Below the pieces are notes generated by a model. The model saw only the letters and a program-made list of their open reading frames with translations. It was not told where the DNA came from and did no database searches. DNA of 64,000 nucleotides from Myxococcus guangdongensis (GTDB lineage Bacteria; Myxococcota; Myxococcia; Myxococcales; Myxococcaceae), in NCBI RefSeq assembly GCF_024198255.1, contig NZ_JAJVKW010000004.1:682001-746000 (forward strand), in the 5' to 3' direction. This document shows positions 1-9,239 of the stretch, piece after piece. The number at the start of each line of letters is the position of its first letter. Position 1 is the stretch's first letter. Made by a program: the position numbers and the translations under genes.

Positions 1-204
1 ACCCGGCGCGCACGCACGGGCCGCAACCCGAAGACGGGCAAGAGCGTCGCCGTGCCCGAGCGCCGCACGCTCTCGTTCGCCGCGGGCAAGGAGCTGCGCG
101 CGCGCCTCAACGCGCCAGCGCCCCGGCAGGAGCCCGTGGGCTCGGTGCTGCCTCCGGTGGTGCTCGCCACGCAGCCCCTCGCGTCGACGTCGCTCGCCCG
201 GTAG
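1..204 (+). CDS. HU/IHF-family DNA-binding protein, C-terminal part
   Basis: The reading frame is open from base 1 to the TAG at 202-204, so the gene starts outside the window. The peptide contains TGRNPKTGKSVAVPERR followed by FAAGKELR and RLN. These are the DNA-contacting beta-arm and final helix signature of the HU/IHF family of small DNA-bending nucleoid proteins. About 27 residues rich in Pro, Val and Leu follow the conserved core, longer than in classical HU, so this may be one of the tailed HU-like proteins. HU versus IHF subtype cannot be settled from this part alone. Confidence 0.85.
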   Translation, partial: TRRARTGRNPKTGKSVAVPERRTLSFAAGKELRARLNAPAPRQEPVGSVLPPVVLATQPLASTSLAR

Positions 205-237
205 CCGCGCGGCGCGAGCGCGCCGCTTTCCGTGAAT

Positions 238-266
238 TTGACCGTGTGGGAGGTGGGGCGTACCTT
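238..266 (+). promoter_or_regulatory. Sigma70-type promoter for the SPOR protein gene
   Basis: TTGACC at 238-243 and TACCTT at 261-266 are separated by exactly 17 bp, in the gap between the HU-like gene and the SPOR-domain gene. The predicted start would be near 273, giving a leader of about 70 nt. This is based on consensus matching only. Confidence 0.5.
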
Positions 267-343
267 CCTTCGACGCCGACGCTACAGGCCGCAACACGGA
301 CTCGTGTGGCCCGCTCTGTCCGCGCGCGAGGATTCCAAGAGTC

Positions 344-1228
344 ATGCGTGACGCCCACCGGATGAAAGAGAAGTTCGATGTCTCTCTGGACAACCGGCAG
401 ATTGTCAGCCTGTTGATCGCCGGCATCGTGGTGCTCGGCGCCGTCTTCGTGCTGGGCGTCGTCGTGGGCAAGAAGCTCGCGGGGGATGCCCAGACGGCCA
501 GCGCCCCGGATCTGCTCTCCGCCCTGGACGCCAACGCCCAGGCGCTGCAGGCCGTGCGCAAGGAGCCGCAGCTGACGTTCCAGGACGAACTCACGCGCAA
601 GGCCAGCGCCGAGCCCATCGCGCCCCCCGTGCCCAAGCCCGCCCCGAAGGCGCCCGCCGTCGCCGAGAAGCCCGTGGCCAAGCCCGCCGAGCCGGTGAAG
701 ACCGCCGCGCTGGCCCCGACGCCGGACCCGGACACCGGTGAGCTGCCCCCGGAGGAGCCCGCCGAGGAGCCCAAGGCCGTCGCCGAGGCGCCCAAGCCCG
801 TGGAGAAGCCCGTCGCGGAGAAGCCCGCCCCCGCCGCCGAGAAGCCCGCGGCCCTCGCGGTGAAGCCCGCGGTGGTGTCCGGCAAGGTGGAGGTGGCGGC
901 CGTCCCCACGCGCACCACGCAGAAGGAGGGTGGGGGGCTGAAGGAGGCCATCGCCCGGGCCGCGCAGCTGCCGGACCCCGCGGTGAAGGGTGGGGCGTTC
1001 ACGCTCCAGCTCTCGGCGTTCCAGGACAAGCAGGAGGCCGAGCGGTTCATGGGTCGGTTGCGCGACCGCGGCTATGCCCCGTATATCGTCACGGCGGAGG
1101 TGGCCGGTAAGGGCACCTGGTACCGCGTGCGGATGGGCACCTTCGCCTCGAAGGACGCCGCCACCCGGTATCTGTCAGACTTCAAGCGAGAGACGCAGCT
1201 CGACGCGTTCGTGGCCGGCACGAACTGA
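344..1228 (+). CDS. Membrane-anchored SPOR-domain protein
   Basis: This 294-residue protein has a short cytoplasmic N-terminus, one transmembrane helix at about residues 24-47 (IVSLLIAGIVVLGAVFVLGVV), a long periplasmic linker very rich in Pro, Ala, Lys and Glu (about 75-195), and a C-terminal SPOR domain from about 217 (FTLQLSAFQDKQEAERFMGR to the end). SPOR domains bind denuded septal peptidoglycan, so a role at the division site or in the envelope is likely. The architecture resembles FtsN/DedD-type proteins, but no gene name can be assigned. An alternative start is the Met at 362. The cupin gene follows 28 bp downstream and is probably co-transcribed. Confidence 0.85.
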   Translation: MRDAHRMKEKFDVSLDNRQIVSLLIAGIVVLGAVFVLGVVVGKKLAGDAQTASAPDLLSALDANAQALQAVRKEPQLTFQDELTRKASAEPIAPPVPKPAPKAPAVAEKPVAKPAEPVKTAALAPTPDPDTGELPPEEPAEEPKAVAEAPKPVEKPVAEKPAPAAEKPAALAVKPAVVSGKVEVAAVPTRTTQKEGGGLKEAIARAAQLPDPAVKGGAFTLQLSAFQDKQEAERFMGRLRDRGYAPYIVTAEVAGKGTWYRVRMGTFASKDAATRYLSDFKRETQLDAFVAGTN

Positions 1229-1256
1229 AGAGCGGCCGAGGAAGACAGGAAGCACC

Positions 1257-1619
1257 ATGACGACGACGAGGCGGGTGGAGAAGCCCTGGGGCCACGAGCT
1301 CATCTGGGCCCACACCGAGCGCTATGTGGGCAAGCTGCTGCACGTGAAGCAGGGCCACAAGCTCAGCCTGCAGTACCACAACCAGAAGGACGAGACGATC
1401 CACGTCCAGAGCGGCAAGCTGCTCTTCGTCGTCGACGAGGGACAGGGGCTCATCGAGAAGGAGATGAACCCGGGCGAGAGCTACCACATCAAGCCGCTCA
1501 CCAAGCACCGCATGGTGGCCATCACCGACTGCGACATCCTCGAGGTGAGCACCCCCGAGCTGGATGACGTCGTCCGGTTGGAGGACTCCTACGGTCGCAC
1601 CGGCACCAGCAAGCCGTAG
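1257..1619 (+). CDS. Small cupin, mannose-6-phosphate isomerase type II-like
   Basis: This 120-residue single-domain cupin starts MTTTRRVEKPWGHELIW. The motif PWGxE near the start, the metal-binding pattern QYHNQKDETIHV and the second cupin motif NPGESYHIKPLTKHRM match the C-terminal cupin of bifunctional GDP-mannose pyrophosphorylase/phosphomannose isomerase proteins. The short form occurs alone in many bacteria and may act on a sugar phosphate, but the substrate is not known. The ATG at 1257 was chosen because AGGA lies a few bases upstream and the cupin homology begins there. An upstream in-frame extension overlaps the SPOR gene in another frame and looks non-coding. Confidence 0.8.
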   Translation: MTTTRRVEKPWGHELIWAHTERYVGKLLHVKQGHKLSLQYHNQKDETIHVQSGKLLFVVDEGQGLIEKEMNPGESYHIKPLTKHRMVAITDCDILEVSTPELDDVVRLEDSYGRTGTSKP

Positions 1620-1660
1620 CAGTCCCCGTCGTACCCGGAAGGTGGACGCGGCCCGGCGCC

Positions 1661-2284
1661 TCAGTCGCTGGCCGCGTTGTTGGGGTTGCGGGTCCACTTG
1701 TCGACGGTGCCGTCGCCGTCCAGGTCCTCGCCGATGCGGTCCACCTGGCCCTTCTCCCAGTACTCCCAATAGTCCACGCGGCCGTCGCCGTTGGTGTCGC
1801 GCTCCTTGCGCACCAGCACGCCGCGCTCGTAGTACGTGACGCTGTCGGGCTTGCCGTCCCCGTCGAAGTCCCGCTCGCGGCGCGTGTTGGCCCCCTTCTC
1901 GTAGAAGTAGGTGGCGTCCACCTTGCCGTCGTAGTCCAGGTCCATCACCTCGCGCATCAGCGCGCCGGACTCGTCGAAGTAGCGCGTGAGGTCCACGCGC
2001 CCGTCCCAGTTCAGGTCCAGCTCCTGGCGCACCTTGCGCAGCGTGTCCGAGCCCTCGACGTCCACCGTGTACGTCCACACGTCGGGCTTGCCGTCACCGT
2101 TCACGTCCTGCGCCGTGACGTGCTCGCCACGCGAGCGCTCCGGCTTCACGGACTCGCCGGTGGTGGTGGGTGAGGATTGACCCGAGATGCCCTGATTGGG
2201 CCCGGAGGCCTTGTTCCCGGCGCAGCCCGCGAGCAGGCCCGTGGTGACGAATCCGAGGAAAATCCAGCGCTTGCCGACTGTCAT
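1661..2284 (-). CDS. Lipoprotein with six DxNxDGxxD calcium-loop-like repeats
   Basis: The 207-residue protein begins with a lipoprotein signal peptide. Basic residues are followed by a hydrophobic stretch and the lipobox LAGC, so Cys of LAGC would be lipidated. After a low-complexity linker come six loops of the type DVNGDGKPD, DLNWDGRVD, DLDYDGKVD, DFDGDGKPD, DTNGDGRVD and DLDGDGTVD. They alternate with strand-forming segments such as VTYYERGV. This resembles dockerin/thrombospondin-3-like calcium-binding repeats and suggests a Ca2+-stabilised surface or periplasmic protein. The ATG at 2284 was chosen because the signal peptide starts there; the longer frame runs through the divergent promoter region. 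Function is unknown. Confidence 0.75.
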   Translation of the reverse strand: MTVGKRWIFLGFVTTGLLAGCAGNKASGPNQGISGQSSPTTTGESVKPERSRGEHVTAQDVNGDGKPDVWTYTVDVEGSDTLRKVRQELDLNWDGRVDLTRYFDESGALMREVMDLDYDGKVDATYFYEKGANTRRERDFDGDGKPDSVTYYERGVLVRKERDTNGDGRVDYWEYWEKGQVDRIGEDLDGDGTVDKWTRNPNNAASD

Positions 2285-2359
2285 CCGGAGCTCCCGCGAC
2301 GATGGGGCGTCTGGGCCAGGACATGTGCACGAGATGCTTCCGCGCGCCACGTCATTCCA

Positions 2360-2378
2360 TATATTTTCACATATCGCC
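2360..2378 (+). promoter_or_regulatory. AT-rich element with TATATT -10 candidate before the RHH gene
   Basis: In an otherwise G+C-rich region, the stretch just before the ATG at 2379 is AT-rich. It carries TATATT at 2360-2365 and an ATAT repeat either side of TTTCAC. There is no Shine-Dalgarno sequence before 2379. If TATATT is the -10 box, transcription would begin only a few bases before the start codon, giving an almost leaderless mRNA. The repeat could also be a binding site for the RHH protein itself; this is inference. No convincing -35 box is visible. Confidence 0.35.
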
Positions 2379-2558
2379 ATGGCCCGAAAGAAAGTCAGCA
2401 CCACCATCTACATTACCCCGGAGCAGAACGAGCTCCTCAAGGCGCTGAACCAGAAGACCAAGGTGCCCGTGGCCGAGTACATCCGCCAGGGCATCGACCT
2501 GGTCCTGGAGAAGTACAAGGCGCAGCTGCCCGGGCAGGCGACCTTCGACGAGATTTGA
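2379..2558 (+). CDS. Ribbon-helix-helix (CopG/MetJ-type) DNA-binding protein
   Basis: The 59-residue protein has the ribbon-helix-helix layout: a basic N-terminus (MARKKVS), a beta strand (TTIYIT), helix A (PEQNELLKALNQKTK), the turn VPV, and helix B (AEYIRQGIDLVLEKY). RHH proteins bind DNA as dimers through paired beta strands and often autoregulate. No toxin gene lies next to it; the next gene is a sugar-nucleotide decarboxylase 15 bp downstream. It is therefore more likely a stand-alone regulator than an antitoxin. The ATG at 2379 was chosen by homology; the upstream in-frame extension has no family similarity. Confidence 0.8.
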   Translation: MARKKVSTTIYITPEQNELLKALNQKTKVPVAEYIRQGIDLVLEKYKAQLPGQATFDEI

Positions 2559-2573
2559 GGAAAGAGGCGGCAC

Positions 2574-3539
<966 letters not shown>

Positions 3540-3610
3540 GTTGCCGCCGCGAGTGATCCTGGATGTGAAGACGGGTCCGGCCACGGCCGGATGGCGGGGA
3601 GAGCGATAGC

Positions 3611-4552
3611 GTGAAAGTCCTGGTGACGGGTGGCGCGGGCTTCATTGGCTCGCACGTGTGTGACGAGTTCCTCCGGGGTGGGCATGAGGTCATCGCCCTG
3701 GATGACCTGTCCGGCGGCCGGAAGGAGAACCTGGACCCTCGCGTCCGGCTGGCGGTGCATGACATCCGCAGCCGGGAGGCCTCCGAGCTCATCAAGGCGG
3801 AGAAGCCCGACGTCCTCTGTCACCTGGCCGCGCAGATGGACGTGCGGCGCAGCGTGGATGACCCGGGCTTCGACGCGGACGTGAACATCCGCGGCATGCT
3901 CAACCTCCTGGAGGCCGCGCGCGTCTCCGGCGTCAAGAAGGTCATCTTCAGCTCCACGGGCGGCGCCATCTACGGCGAGCAGGACGTGTTCCCCGCGCCG
4001 GAGTCCCACGCCACGCGGCCGGTGTCGCCGTACGGCGTCTCCAAGGCGGCCGGCGAGCTGTACCTGGGTTACTACAAGGCCCAGTACGGCCTGCCGTACG
4101 TGGCCCTCCGGTACGCCAACGTCTACGGCCCCCGCCAGAATCCGCACGGCGAGGCGGGCGTGGTGGCCATCTTCTGCCAGCGCCTGTTGTCCGGACAGGG
4201 TTGCACCATCTACGGCGAGGGCAAGCAGACCCGCGACTTCGTCTTCGGTCCCGACGTGGCCCGCGCCAACCGGCTGGCCTTCGAGAAGGACTACGTGGGC
4301 GCCATCAACATCGGCACCGGCGTGGAGACGGACATCAACCGGCTCTACGGCCTGCTGGCCGAGGCGGCGGGTTCGTCCGCGCCCGCGGCCCACGCCCCGG
4401 GCAAGCCGGGTGAGCAGCTGCGCTCGTGCATCGACAACTCGCTCGCGAAGAAGGTCCTCGGCTGGGAGCCCACCGTGGACCTGCGCGAGGGCGCCCGCCG
4501 CACGGTGGCGTTCTTCCGCGAGAAGGCCGAGCCGGGCCGCGCTCACGGCTGA
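3611..4552 (+). CDS. NAD-dependent nucleotide-sugar epimerase, GalE-like
   Basis: This 313-residue extended SDR protein starts at GTG 3611. It shows GGAGFIGSHVCDEFL for NAD binding, STGGAIYGEQ, the catalytic YGVSKAAGELYL (Tyr and Lys) and RYANVYGPRQNPHGEAGVVAIF. This pattern is typical of UDP-glucose 4-epimerase-like proteins in prokaryotes. The exact hexose substrate cannot be fixed from sequence. It follows the UDP-glucuronate decarboxylase gene by 71 bp on the same strand and probably belongs to the same sugar-nucleotide unit. Confidence 0.8.
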   Translation: MKVLVTGGAGFIGSHVCDEFLRGGHEVIALDDLSGGRKENLDPRVRLAVHDIRSREASELIKAEKPDVLCHLAAQMDVRRSVDDPGFDADVNIRGMLNLLEAARVSGVKKVIFSSTGGAIYGEQDVFPAPESHATRPVSPYGVSKAAGELYLGYYKAQYGLPYVALRYANVYGPRQNPHGEAGVVAIFCQRLLSGQGCTIYGEGKQTRDFVFGPDVARANRLAFEKDYVGAINIGTGVETDINRLYGLLAEAAGSSAPAAHAPGKPGEQLRSCIDNSLAKKVLGWEPTVDLREGARRTVAFFREKAEPGRAHG

Positions 4553-4604
4553 AGCCCGCCGGGTCGCAGGGCAGGGGAGTCCGGGTGGGGCCCTCGGGGC
4601 GCCT

Positions 4605-4626
4605 CCCGGGCTCCGTCGTGCCCGGG
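4605..4626 (+). terminator. GC-rich hairpin after the epimerase gene
   Basis: CCCGGGC at 4605-4611 and GCCCGGG at 4620-4626 form a perfect 7-bp stem with an 8-nt loop, 53 bp after the epimerase stop. There is no T tract, so it is only a candidate transcription terminator ahead of lepA. Confidence 0.35.
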
Positions 4627-4763
4627 GGGGCACTGGGGCGGCATGACGCTGGGGGAACAATCGAGCGCCCCTGTGGGGTTGCTCGTCGGGCAGTCGTTCG
4701 CGCGTAGATTTTCGCGCGGTTCGATGTTACTCACGCCCGCTTCTTTCGACGAGCGCCCCGAAC

Positions 4764-6575
4764 ATGCCGGCTGAAAACGCGCACATCCGCAACTTCTGCA
4801 TCATCGCCCATATCGACCATGGGAAGTCGACGCTGGCCGACCGCCTCCTCGACAAGACGGGGACGCTGAGCAAGCGCGAGGCGCAGGCCCAGTTCCTCGA
4901 CAACATGGACATCGAGCGGGAACGGGGCATCACCATCAAGGCCCAGTCCGTGCGGATGAACTACACGGCGAAGGACGGCAAGCAGTACGTCCTGAACCTC
5001 ATCGACACGCCCGGACACGTGGACTTCGCCTACGAGGTGAGCCGCAGCCTGGCCGCGTGCGAGGGCGCGCTGCTGGTGGTGGACGCGTCGCAGGGCGTGG
5101 AGGCGCAGACGCTCGCCAACGTCTACATGGCGTTGGACCACGACCTGGAGATCATCCCGGTCATCAACAAGATCGACCTGCCCAGCGCGGATGTCGACCG
5201 CACGCGCGCCGAGATCGAAGACGTCATCGGCATCGACGCGTCGGTGGCCGTGCCCGCGTCCGCGAAGGAGGGCATCGGCATCCACGAGATCCTCGAGTCC
5301 GTGGTGGCCCGCGTGCCCCCTCCGACGGGCGTGCCGGACGCGCCCCTCAAGGCGCTCGTGTTCGACTCCTGGTACGACAACTACCGGGGCGTGGTGACGC
5401 TGGTGCGCGTGCTCGAGGGCACGCTGAAGCTCAAGCAGAAGATCAAGCTGTGGAGCAACAACAAGGTCTTCGAGGTCCAGGAGCTGGGCGTCTTCAGCCC
5501 GTTCTCCCGTCCGGTGACGCAGCTGATGGCCGGCGAGGTGGGCGTGCTCGTGGCCAACATCAAGGAGCTCCAGGACGCCAAGGTCGGTGACACCGTCACG
5601 GAGGAGGCCCGCCCCACGGCGGAGCCGTTCCCCGGCTTCCAGGAAGTCAAGCCGATGGTGTTCTCCGGCATCTTCCCGGTGGACTCGGACCAGTACGAGA
5701 ACCTGCGCGACGCGCTGGCGAAGCTGAAGCTCAACGACTCCGCCTTCACGTACGAGCCCGAGTCCTCCACGGCGCTCGGCTTCGGCTTCCGCTGCGGCTA
5801 CCTGGGCCTGCTCCACATGGAGATCGTCCAGGAGCGCCTGGAGCGCGAGTACAACCTGGACCTCATCACCACCGCGCCCAGCGTGGTGTACCGCATCACC
5901 ACCAGCAAGGGGGACGTGCTGCTCGTGGACAACCCCGCGAAGCTGCCGTCGGTGCAGAGCATCGAGAAGTTCGAGGAGCCCATCCTCACCTGTCACATCC
6001 ACGTCCCCAATGATCACCTGGGCGCCATCCTGAAGCTGTGCCAGGAGCGCCGCGGCGTGCAGAAGGACATGAAGTACCTGGGCAGCAGCGGTCAGCGCGT
6101 GCAGGTGACGTACGAGATGCCGATGGCCGAGGTGGTCTTCGACTTCTTCGACAGGCTCAAGAGCGTGTCGCGCGGCTACGCGAGCCTGGACTACGAGCTG
6201 ACCGGCTATCAGGAGGCGGACCTGGCGCGCCTGGACATCCTCATCAACGGGGACCCGGTGGACGCGCTGAGCGTCATCGTGCACCGCGAGCGCGCGTACC
6301 AGCGCGGCCGCGAGGTGTGCGAGAAGCTCAAGGAGGTCATCCCGAAGCAGATGTACGAGGTGGCCATCCAGGCGGCCATCGGCGCGAAGATCATCTCGCG
6401 CGAGACCATCTCCGCCATGCGCAAGAACGTGCTCGCCAAGTGCTACGGCGGCGACATCAGCCGCAAGCGCAAGCTCCTCGAGAAGCAGAAGGAGGGCAAG
6501 AAGCGCATGAAGCAGGTGGGCACGGTGGAGATTCCTCAGGAGGCCTTCCTCGCGGTCCTGAAGACGGAGCAGTAG
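4764..6575 (+). CDS. lepA: Elongation factor 4 (LepA) ribosomal back-translocase GTPase
   Basis: This 603-residue protein is close to the usual length of LepA. GTPase motifs are visible: G1 [10 protein letters not shown]2 in [11 protein letters not shown]3 DTPGHVDF and G4 NKIDLPSA. The EF-G-like domains follow, then the LepA-specific C-terminal domain with basic stretches ([19 protein letters not shown]). LepA binds stalled or mis-translocated ribosomes and helps initiation and translocation. Only 3 bp separate its stop from lepB1, so the two are in one operon, as seen in many bacteria. Confidence 0.97.
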   Translation: MPAENAHIRNFCIIAHIDHGKSTLADRLLDKTGTLSKREAQAQFLDNMDIERERGITIKAQSVRMNYTAKDGKQYVLNLIDTPGHVDFAYEVSRSLAACEGALLVVDASQGVEAQTLANVYMALDHDLEIIPVINKIDLPSADVDRTRAEIEDVIGIDASVAVPASAKEGIGIHEILESVVARVPPPTGVPDAPLKALVFDSWYDNYRGVVTLVRVLEGTLKLKQKIKLWSNNKVFEVQELGVFSPFSRPVTQLMAGEVGVLVANIKELQDAKVGDTVTEEARPTAEPFPGFQEVKPMVFSGIFPVDSDQYENLRDALAKLKLNDSAFTYEPESSTALGFGFRCGYLGLLHMEIVQERLEREYNLDLITTAPSVVYRITTSKGDVLLVDNPAKLPSVQSIEKFEEPILTCHIHVPNDHLGAILKLCQERRGVQKDMKYLGSSGQRVQVTYEMPMAEVVFDFFDRLKSVSRGYASLDYELTGYQEADLARLDILINGDPVDALSVIVHRERAYQRGREVCEKLKEVIPKQMYEVAIQAAIGAKIISRETISAMRKNVLAKCYGGDISRKRKLLEKQKEGKKRMKQVGTVEIPQEAFLAVLKTEQ

Positions 6576-6578
6576 CCC

Positions 6579-7835
6579 ATGAACGCCGCCAGTCCTTCGG
6601 CCACCCCTCCCGCGAAGCTGGCGTCCGTGATGGCGGCCCGGCGCACCCCCGAGCAGGTGCGCGCCCGGCGCACGCTGGTGTGGCGGGAGATGCTCACCAG
6701 CCTGTGGGCGCCGCTGTGCATCGTCGCCATCGTGCTGTTCCCGTACACGGTGCTCATCGAGTACGTGCCCACGGCGGCCTCATGGGCGCAGCCGGCGATG
6801 AAGGGGTTGGGGCTGTTGATGGTGGCGTACTTCGCGGCGCTGCTGGTCTGGCGCAACGTGTCGCCCAAGGAGAAGCAGCTGCGGCGCCTGCGGCACGAGG
6901 CGCACGAGCTCATCTCGGAGAACGAGCGCATCCTCCAGAAGCCGGCCGTGCGGGAGAAGGTCTCCCCGGCGGTGGCGGAGCAGATCGCCGAGCAGGCGCT
7001 GAAGGTGGAGGGCGCGTCGGCGGCGGGTGACTCGGACGCGCTGGTGCGCGAGGTGAAGGCGCTGGAGGCGTTGACCACGCAGCACCTGGGCGCGTTCCGC
7101 AAGGAGTCCGCGGCGGACTTCGTCGGCGGCTTCGTGAAGATGCTGCTGGTGGCGCTGGTGTTCCGCACCTTCATCGTGGAGCCCTACCGGATTCCGTCCG
7201 GCTCCATGCTGCCGACGCTGCAGATCGGCGACCAGGTCTTCATCAACAAGTTCATCTACGGCGTGCGTGTGCCGTTCGCCAACGTGGTGCCGTTCGTCAT
7301 CGTCCGGCCCCCTGGGCGCGGCGACGTCATCGTGTTCAACAACCCCGTCAACGAGGCCACCGACTACATCAAGCGCGTGGTGGGCGTGCCGGGCGACACG
7401 GTGGAGATGTACGACGGCGTGGTCCACATCAACGGCCAGCCGCAGGCGCGCCAGCTGGTGGACGGCGAGTACATCGTCCACAACATCACCGACAGCGGCC
7501 AGTGGTACGACCAGCAGGAGGCGCTCTACCAGGAGAACCTGAGCGGCGTGCCGCACAGCGTGCTCCAGACGCCCACGCGCATGCCGCGCCACGAGGGCCC
7601 CTACGTCGTCCCCGAGGGCCACGTCTTCGTGATGGGCGACAACCGGGACAACAGCTCCGACAGCCGCCACGGCCTGGGCGTCACCGGCTACGGGCGGACG
7701 GAGTTCGTGCCCTACGGCCACATCAAGGGCAAGGCCATGGTCGTGTGGCTGTCGCTGGGCTATCAGGGCCTGTTCCACGGGCTCTTCGGCGGCACCGGTC
7801 TGCGGTTGGACCGCTTCTTCGAGCCCGTGCGCTGA
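6579..7835 (+). CDS. lepB: Signal peptidase I, long form (first copy)
   Basis: At 418 residues this serine peptidase of family S26 is longer than most. Two hydrophobic segments (about 43-64 and 74-91) and a charged, probably helical stretch (about 95-180) precede a third membrane segment (about 184-200). The catalytic region follows: PSGSMLPTL with nucleophile Ser209, YIKRVVGVPGD with general-base Lys265, and GDNRDNSSDSRHGLG. It cleaves signal peptides from exported proteins at the outer face of the inner membrane. It is placed directly behind lepA and is followed by a close paralogue, so the pair arose by tandem duplication. Confidence 0.93.
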   Translation: MNAASPSATPPAKLASVMAARRTPEQVRARRTLVWREMLTSLWAPLCIVAIVLFPYTVLIEYVPTAASWAQPAMKGLGLLMVAYFAALLVWRNVSPKEKQLRRLRHEAHELISENERILQKPAVREKVSPAVAEQIAEQALKVEGASAAGDSDALVREVKALEALTTQHLGAFRKESAADFVGGFVKMLLVALVFRTFIVEPYRIPSGSMLPTLQIGDQVFINKFIYGVRVPFANVVPFVIVRPPGRGDVIVFNNPVNEATDYIKRVVGVPGDTVEMYDGVVHINGQPQARQLVDGEYIVHNITDSGQWYDQQEALYQENLSGVPHSVLQTPTRMPRHEGPYVVPEGHVFVMGDNRDNSSDSRHGLGVTGYGRTEFVPYGHIKGKAMVVWLSLGYQGLFHGLFGGTGLRLDRFFEPVR

Positions 7836-7909
7836 CATCGCCCGTCCCGGGCTGACGGGAGTTCCTGGCAATCGTTCCCCTCGTGGTTCGTAGAGGGGGA
7901 CGGTCGACC

Positions 7910-9154
7910 ATGTCCTCCTCGAGCCCCTCCGCCGTGTCCGTGGTGTCGTTGCCCTCCCTGATGGCGGCCCGGCGCACCGTCGCGCAACGGGACGCCTACC
8001 GGCGGCTGCGGTGGCGGGAGCGGCTCACCAGCCTGTGGGCCCCGGTGCTCATCGTCGCCGCGGCGCTGTTCCCGTACATGACGCTGATCGCGTACGTGCC
8101 CTCCACGGCGAGCTGGGCGCAGCCCGTGATGAAGGGGCTGGGGCTGCTCATGGTGACGTACTACGTCGTCCTCTGGGTCCGGCGTGGCGTGCGGTCCGCC
8201 TGGTTCCAGGCCCGACGCGCCGCGCGAGAGCAGCTGGAGGAGAGCGAGCGGGCCCTGTCCCGGGCGCAGGCGAAGCAGGCGCTGGCGGCGGGGACGGGCG
8301 AGCTGGTCGCCGAGCAGGCGCTGAAGGTGGAGGCCGCCTCGGTGCGAGGCGACGCGGACGTCCTTCACGGCGAGGTGAAGCTCCTGTCGGCCCTCACCGA
8401 GCGACACCTGGGGGCCTTCCGCAAGGAGTCCTCCGTGGAGCTCCTCGGCGGCGTCGCGAAGCTCCTGCTCATCGCCCTGGTGTTCCGCACCGCCTGCGTG
8501 GAGCCCTACCGGATTCCGTCCGGCTCCATGCTGCCCACGCTGCACATCGGCGACTTCGTCCTCATCAACAAGTTCATCTACGGCGTGCGCGTGCCATTCG
8601 CCAACGTGGTGCCGTTCGTCATCCTGCGCCCACCAGCCCGAGGGGATGTCGTCGTGTTCAACAACCCGGTCGACACGTCCGCCGACTACATCAAGCGCGT
8701 GGTGGGCGTGCCGGGGGACACGGTGGAGCTGTTCGACGGGGTGGTGCACCTGAACGGTCAGCCGCAGGCGCGCCAGCTCGAGGACCCGGAGTACGTCGTC
8801 CATGACCTCGCCGAGGGGACGTGGATGGCGCGACGGGAGGCGCTCTACCAGGAGGACCTGGGAGGTGTGTCGCACGCGGTGCTCCAGACGCCCACGCGGA
8901 CGCCTCGTCACGAGGGGCCCTACGTCGTCCCCGAGGGCCACGTCTTCGTGATGGGCGACAACCGGGACAACAGCGCGGACAGCCGCCACGGCCTGGGCGT
9001 CACCGGCTACGGCAGGACGGAGTTCGTCCCGTATGGCCACATCAAGGGCAAGGCCCTGGTGATGTGGCTGTCCGTGAGCCACGGCGGTCTGTTGCACGGG
9101 CTGTTCGGCGGCACCGGCCTGCGGGTGGACCGCTTCTTCGAGCCCGTGCGCTGA
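7910..9154 (+). CDS. Signal peptidase I, long form (second, paralogous copy)
   Basis: This 414-residue paralogue of the preceding gene has the same layout: two N-terminal hydrophobic segments, a charged helical linker, a third membrane segment, then PSGSMLPTL (Ser206), YIKRVVGVPGD (Lys262) and GDNRDNSADSRHGLG. All catalytic motifs are intact, so it should be active. The catalytic half is nearly identical to the first copy, while the linker has diverged strongly. The ATG at 7910 was preferred over an upstream GTG (7883) because AGAGGGGG lies about ten bases before it and paralogue homology starts there. Confidence 0.9.
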   Translation: MSSSSPSAVSVVSLPSLMAARRTVAQRDAYRRLRWRERLTSLWAPVLIVAAALFPYMTLIAYVPSTASWAQPVMKGLGLLMVTYYVVLWVRRGVRSAWFQARRAAREQLEESERALSRAQAKQALAAGTGELVAEQALKVEAASVRGDADVLHGEVKLLSALTERHLGAFRKESSVELLGGVAKLLLIALVFRTACVEPYRIPSGSMLPTLHIGDFVLINKFIYGVRVPFANVVPFVILRPPARGDVVVFNNPVDTSADYIKRVVGVPGDTVELFDGVVHLNGQPQARQLEDPEYVVHDLAEGTWMARREALYQEDLGGVSHAVLQTPTRTPRHEGPYVVPEGHVFVMGDNRDNSADSRHGLGVTGYGRTEFVPYGHIKGKALVMWLSVSHGGLLHGLFGGTGLRVDRFFEPVR

Positions 9155-9198
9155 CCCACACGTCAGGGGCAAGCAGCCCGGCGTGCCTCGGACGGTGC

Positions 9199-9227
9199 TT
9201 GACGCGCCGCACGGCCCGGGGTACGCG
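9199..9227 (+). promoter_or_regulatory. Possible promoter of the pyrB-pyrC-carA operon
   Basis: TTGACG at 9199-9204 and TACGCG at 9222-9227 are 17 bp apart. Transcription would start about seven bases before the pyrB ATG at 9240. That fits the absence of a Shine-Dalgarno sequence before pyrB. The -10 match is weak. Confidence 0.3.
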
Positions 9228-9239
9228 GCGGCCCCGGCC

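Noticed and set aside
4731..6284. 517-codon open frame on the minus strand
   Set aside because: It lies fully antisense to lepA, whose motifs are unmistakable. The frame is open only because of the high third-position G/C, and the peptide is rich in His, Leu, Arg and Val, typical of such shadows.
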